A DNA stretch of 13,652 bases, taken from the NCBI GenBank assembly GCA_025964295.1, contig JAOPZD010000545.1:1-13652 (forward strand). The letters are read 5' to 3'. Each line of letters begins with the position of its first letter. Within the stretch, counting starts at the first letter, position 1. This document shows, in pieces, positions 6,933 to 13,652 of the stretch. A program made the position numbers and the translations under genes. Origin of the DNA: Conexibacter sp. (GTDB lineage Bacteria > Actinomycetota > Thermoleophilia > Solirubrobacterales > Solirubrobacteraceae). The notes below the pieces were generated by a model. The model did no database searches. It was not told the origin of the DNA and worked only from the letters and a program-made list of their open reading frames with translations.

Positions 6933-8189
6933 GTGGCTGCCCTTTCCGAGCACCAACTGGCCGACGCGCGCGCCGCCGTCCTCGCTGCAGCCCCGCCGGC
7001 CGTCGTCATCGACCACGTCTCCAAGACCTTCCGCCTCCCGCACGTGCAGTACTCGACGCTCAAGGAGCGGGCGCTGCATCCGTTCCGGTCCACGACCTAC
7101 GACGAGTTCCGTGCCCTGAACGACGTCGACCTGGAGATCAAGGCGGGCGAGTTCTTCGGGATCGTGGGCCGCAACGGTTCGGGCAAGAGCACCCTGCTCA
7201 AGTGCCTGGCGGGCATCTACCGACCGGACGCGGGGCGGGTCGCGGTCGAGGGGCGCCTTTCGCCGTTCATCGAGCTCGGGGTCGGCTTCAACCCCGACCT
7301 GACCGCGCGCGACAACGTCGTCATCAACGGCGTGATGATGGGCCTCAGCCGGCGGGAGGCGCAGGCGAGCTTCGACGCCGTGATCGAGTTCGCCGAGCTT
7401 GAGGAGTTCGTCGACCTGAAGCTGAAGAACTACTCCTCCGGCATGGCCGTCCGGCTCGGCTTTGCTACGGCGATCCAGGTGGCTGCCGACGTCCTGCTGG
7501 TCGACGAGGTGCTGGCCGTGGGGGACGCCAACTTCCAGCAGAAGTGCTTCGAGGAGTTCACCCGGCTGAAGGCCGAGGGCCGGACCGTGGTGTTCGTCAC
7601 GCACGACATGAGCTCGGTCGAGCGCTACTGCGACCGCGCGATGCTGATCGAGCGCGGCGACGTGCTACAGATCGGCGCACCGCACGACATCTCGCGTGCC
7701 TACAACGAGCTGAACTTCGGGCGCCTCGTTCACGAGCCCACCGACGATGCGCGATACGGCGATCAGGTGGTCTGCGAGATCCGCGATGCGTGGTTTGAGA
7801 CGGGTGGGGAGCGCACGGGGGACGTCGCGCAGCACGAGCGACTGACGATGTGTGCGCAGATCCGCTTCAACCAGGACGTCGACGATCCGATCGTCGGCTT
7901 CAGCGTCCGCAACGACATCGGGCACACGGTGTTCATCACGACGAGTGAGTGGGCCGACGCCCGCACCGGGTCCTTCGCGGCCGGCGACGAGCTCCTTGCC
8001 AGGGTCGAGATCGACGCGGTGATGTCCCCCACCCGTTACGACCTCACGCCGTCTGTGGCCCGCACCGGATCCGGTGCCGATGTGCTCGACGTCCGCGAGG
8101 ACATCGCCTCGGTCTACGTTCACGGCACCCGCGTCACCGGAGGGCTCGTCGACCTCCCACACGCGTTCGAGCTGGAGCGTCTGTCGTGA
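6933..8189 (+). CDS. wzt: ABC transporter ATP-binding protein Wzt with C-terminal glycan-recognition domain
   Basis: This ATPase energises export of a lipid-linked polysaccharide across the membrane. It has 418 residues, normal for a Wzt carrying a C-terminal domain. The ATPase domain (to about 250) begins with IDHVSKTFRL and contains Walker A GRNGSGKST (79-87), signature YSSGMAVRLGF (167-177), Walker B VLLVDEVLAVGD (187-198) and the H-loop VTHDMSS (222-228). GVGFNPDLTARDNV is typical of the Wzt/TagH subfamily. Residues about 265-418 form a beta-rich C-terminal domain (VGFSVRNDIGHTVFITTS, VTGGLVDLPHAFEL) like the E. coli Wzt domain that binds a modified chain end. A cap such as a methyl group added by the upstream methyltransferase is therefore a plausible ligand. 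The start is GTG 6933. The TGA overlaps the permease start (GTGA). Confidence 0.93.
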   Translation: MAALSEHQLADARAAVLAAAPPAVVIDHVSKTFRLPHVQYSTLKERALHPFRSTTYDEFRALNDVDLEIKAGEFFGIVGRNGSGKSTLLKCLAGIYRPDAGRVAVEGRLSPFIELGVGFNPDLTARDNVVINGVMMGLSRREAQASFDAVIEFAELEEFVDLKLKNYSSGMAVRLGFATAIQVAADVLLVDEVLAVGDANFQQKCFEEFTRLKAEGRTVVFVTHDMSSVERYCDRAMLIERGDVLQIGAPHDISRAYNELNFGRLVHEPTDDARYGDQVVCEIRDAWFETGGERTGDVAQHERLTMCAQIRFNQDVDDPIVGFSVRNDIGHTVFITTSEWADARTGSFAAGDELLARVEIDAVMSPTRYDLTPSVARTGSGADVLDVREDIASVYVHGTRVTGGLVDLPHAFELERLS

Positions 8190-9034
8190 GCACCGCCGTC
8201 GACCGCCGTGAGCTGACGCCCGGGTCGAAGGTCGAAGAGGTCGGAGAGTGGAAGCGGCTGGCAACGCTCAGCTGGACCCTGGCGCTGACCGACTGGAAGC
8301 TGCGCTTCTACGGGTCGGTGCTCGGTCTGGCCTGGACGCTGGTCCGACCCTTTGCGCTCTTTGGCGTCATCTACTTCGTCTTTACCGAGATCGCCGGGCT
8401 CGACAAGAACGTCCACAACTACGGGCTGTACATCCTCTTCGCGCTGGTGCTCTTCACGTTCTTTTCGGAGATGACCGCGACCGCCGTGCAGGCCCTCGTC
8501 CTCCGCGAGAGCCTGCTGCGAAAGATGCAGTTCAACCCGATCGCCATCCCGCTGGCGATCACGATCACGGCGACGCTCAACCTCGGGACGACGCTGATCG
8601 GCGTCCTGGTCTTCTGCCTCGGATCCGGGCTCTACCCCCTGCTGACATGGCTCGAGCTGCCGGTGATCGTGCTCCTGCTGGCGATGTTCGGCACCGGCGT
8701 CGGCATGCTCTTGAGCGTCGCGTTCGTGCGCTTTCGGGACGTGCAGCCGATCTGGGACGTCATCGCCCAGATCCTGTTCTACGCGTCGGCCATCCTGTAC
8801 GTCGCCGTGCCGACCGTCCCCAGTGAGTACCTGCAGGTGTTCCTCTGCAACCCGCTGGCCGCGCTCTTCACCCAGATGCGGCACGCCATGGTCGACAACG
8901 GCGCTCCCAGCCTCGCGAGCGCGTTCAACCACGACTACTACGTCCTCATCCCCCTCACGATCATCGTCGGGACCTTCATCCTTGGAATGGTGGTGTTTCA
9001 GCGTGAAAGCCCACGCATCGCCGAGCACCTCTAA
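8186..9034 (+). CDS. wzm: ABC-2 type polysaccharide export permease Wzm
   Basis: The membrane half of the exporter, 282 residues when started at GTG 8186, which overlaps the Wzt stop (GTGA). An upstream extension in this frame is only a shadow of wzt. About six hydrophobic segments follow a cytoplasmic N-terminal amphipathic region, WTLALTDWKLRFYGSVLG, characteristic of ABC-2 polysaccharide permeases. Other family marks are FFSEMTATAVQALVLRESLL, RKMQFNPIAIPLAI, and FVRFRDVQPIWDVIAQILFY before the last helices. It would form a dimeric channel with Wzt for a lipid-linked glycan. The order wzt-wzm is the reverse of the usual proteobacterial order. The next gene starts 9 bp after its TAA, so reinitiation is likely. 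Confidence 0.93.
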   Translation: MSTAVDRRELTPGSKVEEVGEWKRLATLSWTLALTDWKLRFYGSVLGLAWTLVRPFALFGVIYFVFTEIAGLDKNVHNYGLYILFALVLFTFFSEMTATAVQALVLRESLLRKMQFNPIAIPLAITITATLNLGTTLIGVLVFCLGSGLYPLLTWLELPVIVLLLAMFGTGVGMLLSVAFVRFRDVQPIWDVIAQILFYASAILYVAVPTVPSEYLQVFLCNPLAALFTQMRHAMVDNGAPSLASAFNHDYYVLIPLTIIVGTFILGMVVFQRESPRIAEHL

Positions 9035-9043
9035 CCGCGCGAC

Positions 9044-10255
9044 ATGAGCTGGCTGCAACGTACGCGCGGAGGTGCGGAGCGTGAGCCTCGCCGGGTCCGC
9101 ACGCCACCGCTGCTCCTGGAAGCACTGCGTGACGGGGCCGTGCCGCTGCGGCCGGCCGGGGGGCCGACGACCGGTCCCCTGCAGGTCGCCGTCGTGATGC
9201 CGCAGTTCCGGCGGGGCAGCGGCGGGCACCACACAGTCGCCGACCTGGTTCGCGGGCTCGAAGCCCGGGGGCACACGATCTCGCTCTGGGTCGTGGACGA
9301 CGAAGGGCGCCACGAGGGCCAAGACGAGCAGCAACTGCAAGAGCTGTTCGAGACGTTCTTCGGCCCTGTGCGGGCGCGGGTCCGCCGGCTGGACGTGGCC
9401 GGCGAAGGTTCCGGTGCGGGTGCGGTTGCGCGCCCGGGCGACGTGGACATCCTGGTCGCCACCGGGTGGCAGACCGTGCCGGCGGTGATGCGCCTCGAGG
9501 GTGCCGCCGCCCGTGCCTACCTCGTGCAGGACCACGAGCCGGAGTTCTACGCAACGTCGAGCGAGCGACTGTGGGCAGAGTGGACCTACCAGCAGGGCCT
9601 GCACGCGATCTGCGCGTCGCCGTGGTTGGCCGAGGTCGTGACCGCGACCTATGGGGGCTCCGCGTCGTCGTTCGATCTCGGCGTCGACCACGAGCACTAC
9701 CGCCCGCTACCCACGCACCGGCGGGATGACCTAATCCTCTTCTACTCGCGGGCGGTCACGCCGCGTCGCGCCACGAGCCTGGGGATCCTTGCCCTCGACG
9801 AGCTGCACCGGCGGCGACCGGAGCTCGAGATCGCGCTGTTCGGGGACAGCCGGAAGCTCGCAACGCCCTTCCCCCATCGCCATCTCGGAGTCCTGCCGCC
9901 GGATCGGCTCGCGCACGCCTACGCGTCGGCGACCGTCGGACTCGTCCTGTCGCTCACCAACCCGTCGCTGGTGCCGACGGAGATGCTCGCCTGCGGGCTG
10001 CCGGTCGTGGACCTCGCGTCCGCGTCGATGCAGGCGACGTTCGGCGGGGACGGGCCAATCGCGCTCGCGCCGGTGCATCCCGTCGCGATCGCCGACGCGC
10101 TGGAGCATCTGCTTGACGACCTGCTGGACCGCGCGGAGCGGTCGAGGGCCGGCACCGCGCTGGCGGCGGGACGGACCTGGGCGCGGGCGGCGGAGCAGGT
10201 CGAGACGGGTCTGCTCGCGGCCTTGGCCACGGGCACGGCGGCGAGCGCGTCCTGA
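9044..10255 (+). CDS. WsaF-like GT4 glycosyltransferase (rhamnosyltransferase-type)
   Basis: A 403-residue soluble glycosyltransferase closely paralogous to the second half of the protein at 4704-6881. Shared landmarks are SGGHHTVADLVRGLEARGH (GGH at 60-62), AYLVQDHEPEFYATSSERLW (158-177), LGVLPPDRLAHAY, and VLSLTNPSLVPTEMLACGL with GLPVV. These resemble WsaF, the rhamnosyltransferase that extends S-layer glycans in Geobacillus. Unlike its paralogue it has no GT2 partner; a 45-residue basic N-terminal extension precedes the fold and may touch the membrane. ATG 9044 follows the wzm stop by 9 bp without a ribosome site, indicating coupled translation. The TGA overlaps an ATG (TGATG) of a short downstream ORF. 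Rhamnose as donor sugar is inferred from family and the neighbouring rfbC. Confidence 0.88.
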   Translation: MSWLQRTRGGAEREPRRVRTPPLLLEALRDGAVPLRPAGGPTTGPLQVAVVMPQFRRGSGGHHTVADLVRGLEARGHTISLWVVDDEGRHEGQDEQQLQELFETFFGPVRARVRRLDVAGEGSGAGAVARPGDVDILVATGWQTVPAVMRLEGAAARAYLVQDHEPEFYATSSERLWAEWTYQQGLHAICASPWLAEVVTATYGGSASSFDLGVDHEHYRPLPTHRRDDLILFYSRAVTPRRATSLGILALDELHRRRPELEIALFGDSRKLATPFPHRHLGVLPPDRLAHAYASATVGLVLSLTNPSLVPTEMLACGLPVVDLASASMQATFGGDGPIALAPVHPVAIADALEHLLDDLLDRAERSRAGTALAAGRTWARAAEQVETGLLAALATGTAASAS

Positions 10256-10332
10256 TGCGGGGCCGCCTGTCGCGCTTGCCGGGCTCTCCGGCGTGGCTCT
10301 TCGTCGTGGCGATCGTGCTCGTGGTGTTTTAG
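10255..10332 (+). pseudogene. 25-codon membrane ORF, probable stump of a truncated membrane-protein gene
   Basis: ATG 10255 overlaps the stop of the GT4 gene by one base (TGATG), exactly as a real next operon gene would. It encodes a basic head, MRGRLSRLPGSP, and one hydrophobic helix, AWLFVVAIVLVVF, then stops at a TAG that follows a TTTT run. Removing one T would continue as RLGVLGGSPSYY before a TGA; adding one would continue as LGSAFSEARRRTT. The reading is therefore lost within about 45 codons in any frame, and the lower-GC minus-strand gene begins right after. I read it as the remains of a membrane glycosyltransferase or polymerase gene cut by recombination. A genuine 25-residue membrane peptide is the alternative. 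Confidence 0.42.
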
Positions 10333-10381
10333 GCTCGGCGTTCTCGGAGGCTCGCCGTCGTACTACTGACCAGGGGGTCGC

Positions 10382-12817
10382 TCACCGGCGTACTAGCTCA
10401 ACCCAGTCGTAGCGCGCGCCGCCGCAAAGGCTCAGCGCACCCGCGAGCGGCACTGATCTGAGTCGCTCGGGTTTCACGCTCTGAAGAACCATTGGCCCCA
10501 ACTCGCCTTCGTAGCCGTCGCCGGCTCGGAAGCTGCCTCCGGCTCGACGGACCTCGAGCAGATGCTCGCCACCCTTCACGAGGTCTGCTACCCCCAAACG
10601 GTGCCACTGCCCGGTCGTCTGCACTCCAGAAATCGCACCGACCGACTGGCCGTCGACCAACCCAGTCACAGGTCGTCCAAAAGTACCTTGGATCCAGGCC
10701 ACATAGCGACCCGCTGGCGCCCGAACGTACGCCCGCGAATACCCGGGCGTGTTGGTGATCAAAGTGTCAGGCACATACGGGTGCATTGCCCACCCAGACG
10801 AATGCTCGGCCGTCGCGGTGTCAAGCTCTACCACGCTAGGGCGTTCTGCAACCAAGAGCTCATCGCCGGGCTCGGCCTCCGCCATAAGCGCTCGAATATC
10901 GCTACAGGCTGGCTGCGCGATACCGTCACGACTGCCCTGCAGCGGCAGGTGGACGAGCACGTCCGTCTCGCGACGCGCCTGTCGCTCCCACACCTCGTAG
11001 TAGGCGTTCGAATACGCGAGGTGGTAATTCGACGGCGGACGACTCCGGATCGGGGAACGGCGAACCGCGATGAGCGCGAAGCTCTCGACAAAGCTCAGAT
11101 CCTGCGCATCGAGATCGAAGAATCGGTTTTGGAAGCCCTGGGGCGTGCGGAGCACTACCTGTCTCGGCGTGATCGCTTCCGACGAGACATTCGTCAGCGC
11201 AGGCATAGCAAAGAACTTGGCAAACTCGTCCGGCTCATTGATGAGCATGCGGCGCCCCGCGTACCGAACGCCCACATCGTGCAGGGCCTCCATGCGGTCC
11301 GCTGGGGCCAGCTTCACGCCGTGGAACGCGTAAGCGTCGGATAGCAATACGCCGACTGCGAGCAAAGCCCCAGCCCAAACGGCGAGGCCTCGCGACCGCT
11401 CCCAAACTCGCGCGGTACCGATCGCTGCACTAAAGACAACGCCGACGGATGCGATTGCAAGCAACTTGCCGTTCGCGTACGGAGAGAGGCGTTGGTGCAG
11501 AACAATGGCTGGTATTACGGCGCTAGCGATCATCAATAGCGGTGCGAGCCGTTGATGTCGCGCGAGCGCCCAAGCGCCGAAAATAGCCAGACAGATGACC
11601 ACGGCGGTCAAGGCATCCGTGAGAGCGCCATTAGTTCCCAGGACTGGTACTCGATAGTCCGAAGCCAGCCATACCCCGGCAGTTTGGGCAGCCTTCAGTG
11701 GGCGCAGCAAGTGGCCGAAGTCAGCTGCCCGCGCCGGCGCCGTAGCGAAAGTGCCGTTCACCACCTCTCCAAAGCGCAACACGGTTATGAGAGCTGCGGC
11801 CGAGCAAACCACGAACGATGCCAGAGCTAACGGTCCGGCACGGAACAGGAGCCACCGCCACCTTCGTCGCTGGGTCATCGCGACGCTCGAAACGACAAGA
11901 GCTGCCGTTACGCCGATAAAGGGGAGGCCCGCGAAAGAATAGACAGCCAAGATAGCGGCAAGCGCGGCACTCCAAAGCATCACCATTCCGAGTTCGGCGC
12001 GCTTGATGACCTCCGAGCCCAGGGCGACCGCCGTAGCGAGTGTCGTAATCAGGGCAAGTTCTTTGACGTTGCCTTGGAGTACGTACTGATAGGTCAGGTT
12101 TGAGCTGAGGGCGGCGAGGGCTGCTCCAGCGGCGAGCGGAGCGGCGAGGCGGGCGATCCGGGCGAGATGAAACAGAGCGAGCGAGGTTGTCCCCGCGAGC
12201 ACACCGAGCATCGGCTGGTAAAGCGGAGCCAATTCGCCGGGCAGGAGCGCGTGCAGCACAGCCAGCAAGCTGTGGATTCCCACGGGGTACCCCGTCGTGA
12301 GGTACACGCGGACGACCTCGCTGGCCGTAGACGCAGTAGGAGACGAGGCTGCCGGGATCCGAAGACCATTGCTGGCAAGGTGATCGGCCAATAGCATCTG
12401 CACGGCCGTGTCGTTCACGAAGTTGTAGCCCGTCCAGGTCCAGTGCCCACTGAGAAGCACAGGTGCCATGACGAGCAGCCAGATGGCGCCAAACGTAACC
12501 GCTGGCCACAGGACGTCCGAGCGCCGCGAAGGCCAGAAATCCTTCACGAAGGCTAGGCCGACGAGCGCCGGAAGAAGTACTGCGATGACGACCGCAATCA
12601 GAGGAAGGCCGACTCGAAATCCGGTCAGGGCTAAGAGGATTGCGACCGATGTCCCGAGCGGAATAAGTAGCTGCCCGGGGACAGCCGCGCGAAACGCCCG
12701 CGACGTGGCAGCGCCTAGCCCTGCTGTCATCGCGACAAACAGGAGCGGTAGCCCTACCCAGGCGACGAACTCCGTCAACGGCTTGGGTCGAGTCGCGACG
12801 CAACGACGCTTGCGCAT
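10382..12817 (-). CDS. GT-C type integral membrane protein with C-terminal extracytoplasmic domain
   Basis: An 811-residue protein with more than ten hydrophobic segments in residues about 15-530, then a soluble region of about 280 residues. The first large loop carries GYNFVNDTAVQMLLADHL (D136), and later VYLTTGYPVGIHSLLAVLH (171-189); an acidic first-loop motif of this kind marks GT-C polyprenyl-phosphate-sugar transferases. The tail contains RRSPIRSRPPSNYHLAYSN (about 610-630) and a beta-rich end, GRYVAWIQGTFGRPVTGLVD, resembling a carbohydrate-binding fold, seen in similar actinobacterial proteins from memory. It probably transfers a lipid-linked sugar to a glycan outside the membrane. 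It converges on the plus-strand operon with about 50 bp between. Codons often end in A or T: two sampled lines are 55% and 60% G+C, against 70% in a sampled wzt line, suggesting transfer. The start is ATG 12817; no Shine-Dalgarno is visible. Confidence 0.75.
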   Translation of the reverse strand: MRKRRCVATRPKPLTEFVAWVGLPLLFVAMTAGLGAATSRAFRAAVPGQLLIPLGTSVAILLALTGFRVGLPLIAVVIAVLLPALVGLAFVKDFWPSRRSDVLWPAVTFGAIWLLVMAPVLLSGHWTWTGYNFVNDTAVQMLLADHLASNGLRIPAASSPTASTASEVVRVYLTTGYPVGIHSLLAVLHALLPGELAPLYQPMLGVLAGTTSLALFHLARIARLAAPLAAGAALAALSSNLTYQYVLQGNVKELALITTLATAVALGSEVIKRAELGMVMLWSAALAAILAVYSFAGLPFIGVTAALVVSSVAMTQRRRWRWLLFRAGPLALASFVVCSAAALITVLRFGEVVNGTFATAPARAADFGHLLRPLKAAQTAGVWLASDYRVPVLGTNGALTDALTAVVICLAIFGAWALARHQRLAPLLMIASAVIPAIVLHQRLSPYANGKLLAIASVGVVFSAAIGTARVWERSRGLAVWAGALLAVGVLLSDAYAFHGVKLAPADRMEALHDVGVRYAGRRMLINEPDEFAKFFAMPALTNVSSEAITPRQVVLRTPQGFQNRFFDLDAQDLSFVESFALIAVRRSPIRSRPPSNYHLAYSNAYYEVWERQARRETDVLVHLPLQGSRDGIAQPACSDIRALMAEAEPGDELLVAERPSVVELDTATAEHSSGWAMHPYVPDTLITNTPGYSRAYVRAPAGRYVAWIQGTFGRPVTGLVDGQSVGAISGVQTTGQWHRLGVADLVKGGEHLLEVRRAGGSFRAGDGYEGELGPMVLQSVKPERLRSVPLAGALSLCGGARYDWVELVRR

Positions 12818-13155
12818 CCGCGAGGAGGAGCAACCGTTGACGAGAACACCGCGCTGTTTAGCATTGCACAGGTCTTACCGTCACGCCTCGACCAAGCGGG
12901 CGCGCTGGCTTCCACACCCTCCACGAACTAGCGCTGGCGCAGCCGCGGCATGGCTCGGCGCGCCGATCTTTCAATGGCGCGACGAGCGACGCCGCCATTT
13001 CGACGAGACGACGCACGTCTGCGAGGTCGGAGCTTCCCGACCTACCCTCAGCGCGTATACCCGCCAAGGCCCTGGTGTTCCGGAGACATTGGGTTCCGGG
13101 GCAGGGACATCGAGACCCTCGCTGAGTCGTTTGTCTGAGAGGTCGCACCATAGAA
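12818..13155. other. 338-bp gap without a convincing gene, upstream of the GT-C gene
   Basis: It lies between two minus-strand genes, so it should hold the promoter of the GT-C gene and the transcript end of the GT2. Open frames here have no recognisable protein character. A plus-strand GAGGAGGAG (12821-12829 area) before TTG 12836 looks like a ribosome site, but the frame behind it reads as noise. Within it, GTTCCGG (13077-13083, 13093-13099) and GACAT (13085-13089, 13106-13110) each occur twice close together. No clear -10/-35 pair or terminator is seen. Confidence 0.5.
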
Positions 13156-13652
13156 CTAGGCAGCGTGCCGGCGGAGCCCGAGGATGCTGAGCAGGAACGA
13201 CGAGAAGACGGTCTGCAGGCCGATTACGACCATGGTCGTCGCGAGGATCGCCAAGCGCTCTTCGGAGAGAGATCCGAAGCCGCTGTTGACCCACATGCCG
13301 AGGATGACGATCCCGGTGATCAAGCCCACGGTGGCGCTGGCGGCGCCGAGGAGCAGGCCGTGCTCCAGGCGGAAGCGGGCACGCATGCGGTCAAACCACG
13401 CGTCCTTCTCGCCCATGAAGTAGGAACCATAGGCGTGTGCGCAGAGTCCGAGGGCAACGACCTGGACGCCGACGATCATGAGCATCGAGCCGCCGACCGT
13501 GGTGTGCAGTTGCCACTGGCGACCGAAGACCTCGACGTTGCTGACCGAGACCAGCGCGATGAGCAGGCCGACGACGCTGAGCACGAGCCCGGGCAAGACG
13601 AAGAGGTGCGTCGGCGAATGGACCAGCAGGAAGCGCAGGTGACGCCAGCCGT
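13156..13652 (-). CDS. Polyprenol-phosphate type GT2 glycosyltransferase, C-terminal membrane part
   Basis: The frame is open through the right window edge, so the catalytic GT2 domain lies outside. The visible 164 codons begin GWRHLRFLLVHSPTHLF, the conserved amphipathic stretch that follows the GT2 domain in DPM1/dolichol-phosphate-glucose-synthase-like bacterial proteins. Four hydrophobic helices follow: VLPGLVLSVVGLLIALVSV; SMLMIVGVQVVALGLCAHAY; LLLGAASATVGLITGIVILG; and ILATTMVVIGLQTVFSSFLL. The end, LSILGLRRHAA, is also typical. Such enzymes load a sugar onto polyprenyl phosphate, which could feed the GT-C transferase next door on the same strand. GC and codon use match the main operon, not the GT-C gene. 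A TTG at 13594-13596 could look like a start, but the conserved upstream residues show it is internal. Confidence 0.82.
   Translation of the reverse strand, partial: GWRHLRFLLVHSPTHLFVLPGLVLSVVGLLIALVSVSNVEVFGRQWQLHTTVGGSMLMIVGVQVVALGLCAHAYGSYFMGEKDAWFDRMRARFRLEHGLLLGAASATVGLITGIVILGMWVNSGFGSLSEERLAILATTMVVIGLQTVFSSFLLSILGLRRHAA

Noticed and set aside
5655..7604. 649-residue minus-strand open frame across the GT2-GT4 and wzt genes
   Set aside because: It spans two well-supported genes and their intergenic hairpin; its composition (many H, R, E, D, V, G) is that of an antisense shadow.
8120..9697. 525-residue minus-strand open frame opposite wzm and the GT4 gene
   Set aside because: Hydrophilic shadow of the wzm hydrophobic codons, with no recognisable fold.
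10331..10360. Possible terminator hairpin CGGCG/CGCCG (10336-10340 with 10353-10357) between the convergent genes
   Set aside because: Only a 5-bp stem, a 12-base loop and no T-run; not distinguishable from chance in this composition.
10376..13146. GGTCGC at 10376-10381 and 13141-13146 as flanking repeats of an inserted segment
   Set aside because: A 6-base match near both edges is expected by chance in GC-rich DNA, and no transposase or terminal inverted repeats accompany it.
12468..13190. 240-residue plus-strand frame with a good GAGGAGGAG ribosome-like site before TTG 12836
   Set aside because: It overlaps the GT-C N-terminus and the GT2 C-terminus, and the translation after TTG shows no protein-like pattern.
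1..13652. CRISPR arrays, tRNA, rRNA, insertion sequences or phage genes
   Set aside because: No periodic repeats, cloverleaf-like segments, transposase motifs or terminal repeats were seen on either strand.

Overview
The window is a high-GC surface-polysaccharide locus. The sampled 60-base lines from the main + strand block are about 70% G+C, with strongly G/C-ending codons. GTG and TTG starts are frequent, stop/start overlaps are 4 bp, and Shine-Dalgarno sequences are mostly absent. Together with the glycosyltransferase families seen, this suggests an actinobacterium, most likely Thermoleophilia/Solirubrobacterales. That placement is inferred from style and remembered families, not from a marker gene.

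Layout. (1) 1-418, minus strand: the N-terminal part of RmlC (dTDP-4-dehydrorhamnose 3,5-epimerase), cut by the window edge. (2) 419-646: a divergent intergenic region. (3) 647-10255, plus strand: a tight seven-gene block. It holds a large glycosyltransferase with a degenerate N-terminal GT8-like domain and a C-terminal GT4 domain; a SAM methyltransferase; a 94-residue coiled-coil protein; a fused GT2-GT4 glycosyltransferase; Wzt (ABC ATPase with glycan-binding C-terminal domain); Wzm (ABC permease); and a second WsaF-like GT4. The MT/coiled-coil, coiled-coil/GT2-GT4 and Wzt/Wzm pairs overlap by 4 bp, so translation is probably coupled. (4) 10255-10332: a 25-codon membrane ORF that looks like the stump of a truncated membrane-protein gene. 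(5) 10382-12817, minus strand: an 811-residue GT-C type membrane protein with visibly lower GC and looser codon use, followed by a gene-poor 338-bp stretch. (6) 13156-13652, minus strand: the C-terminal four-helix membrane part of a polyprenol-phosphate type GT2, cut by the window edge.

How it fits together (inference). RmlC supplies dTDP-L-rhamnose. The GT4/GT2 enzymes, two of them carrying WsaF-type rhamnosyltransferase domains, build a glycan on a lipid carrier. The methyltransferase may cap the chain end. Wzt/Wzm exports the finished polymer, with the Wzt C-terminal domain reading the end group. The closest known logic is the WsaE/WsaF S-layer rhamnan system of Geobacillus and the Wzt/WbdD capped O-antigens of enterics. 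The methyltransferase, coiled coil and GT2-GT4 here resemble a multidomain terminator/polymerase split into three coupled genes. The 10333-13155 segment looks like a later replacement or acquisition that broke the next gene of the original operon.
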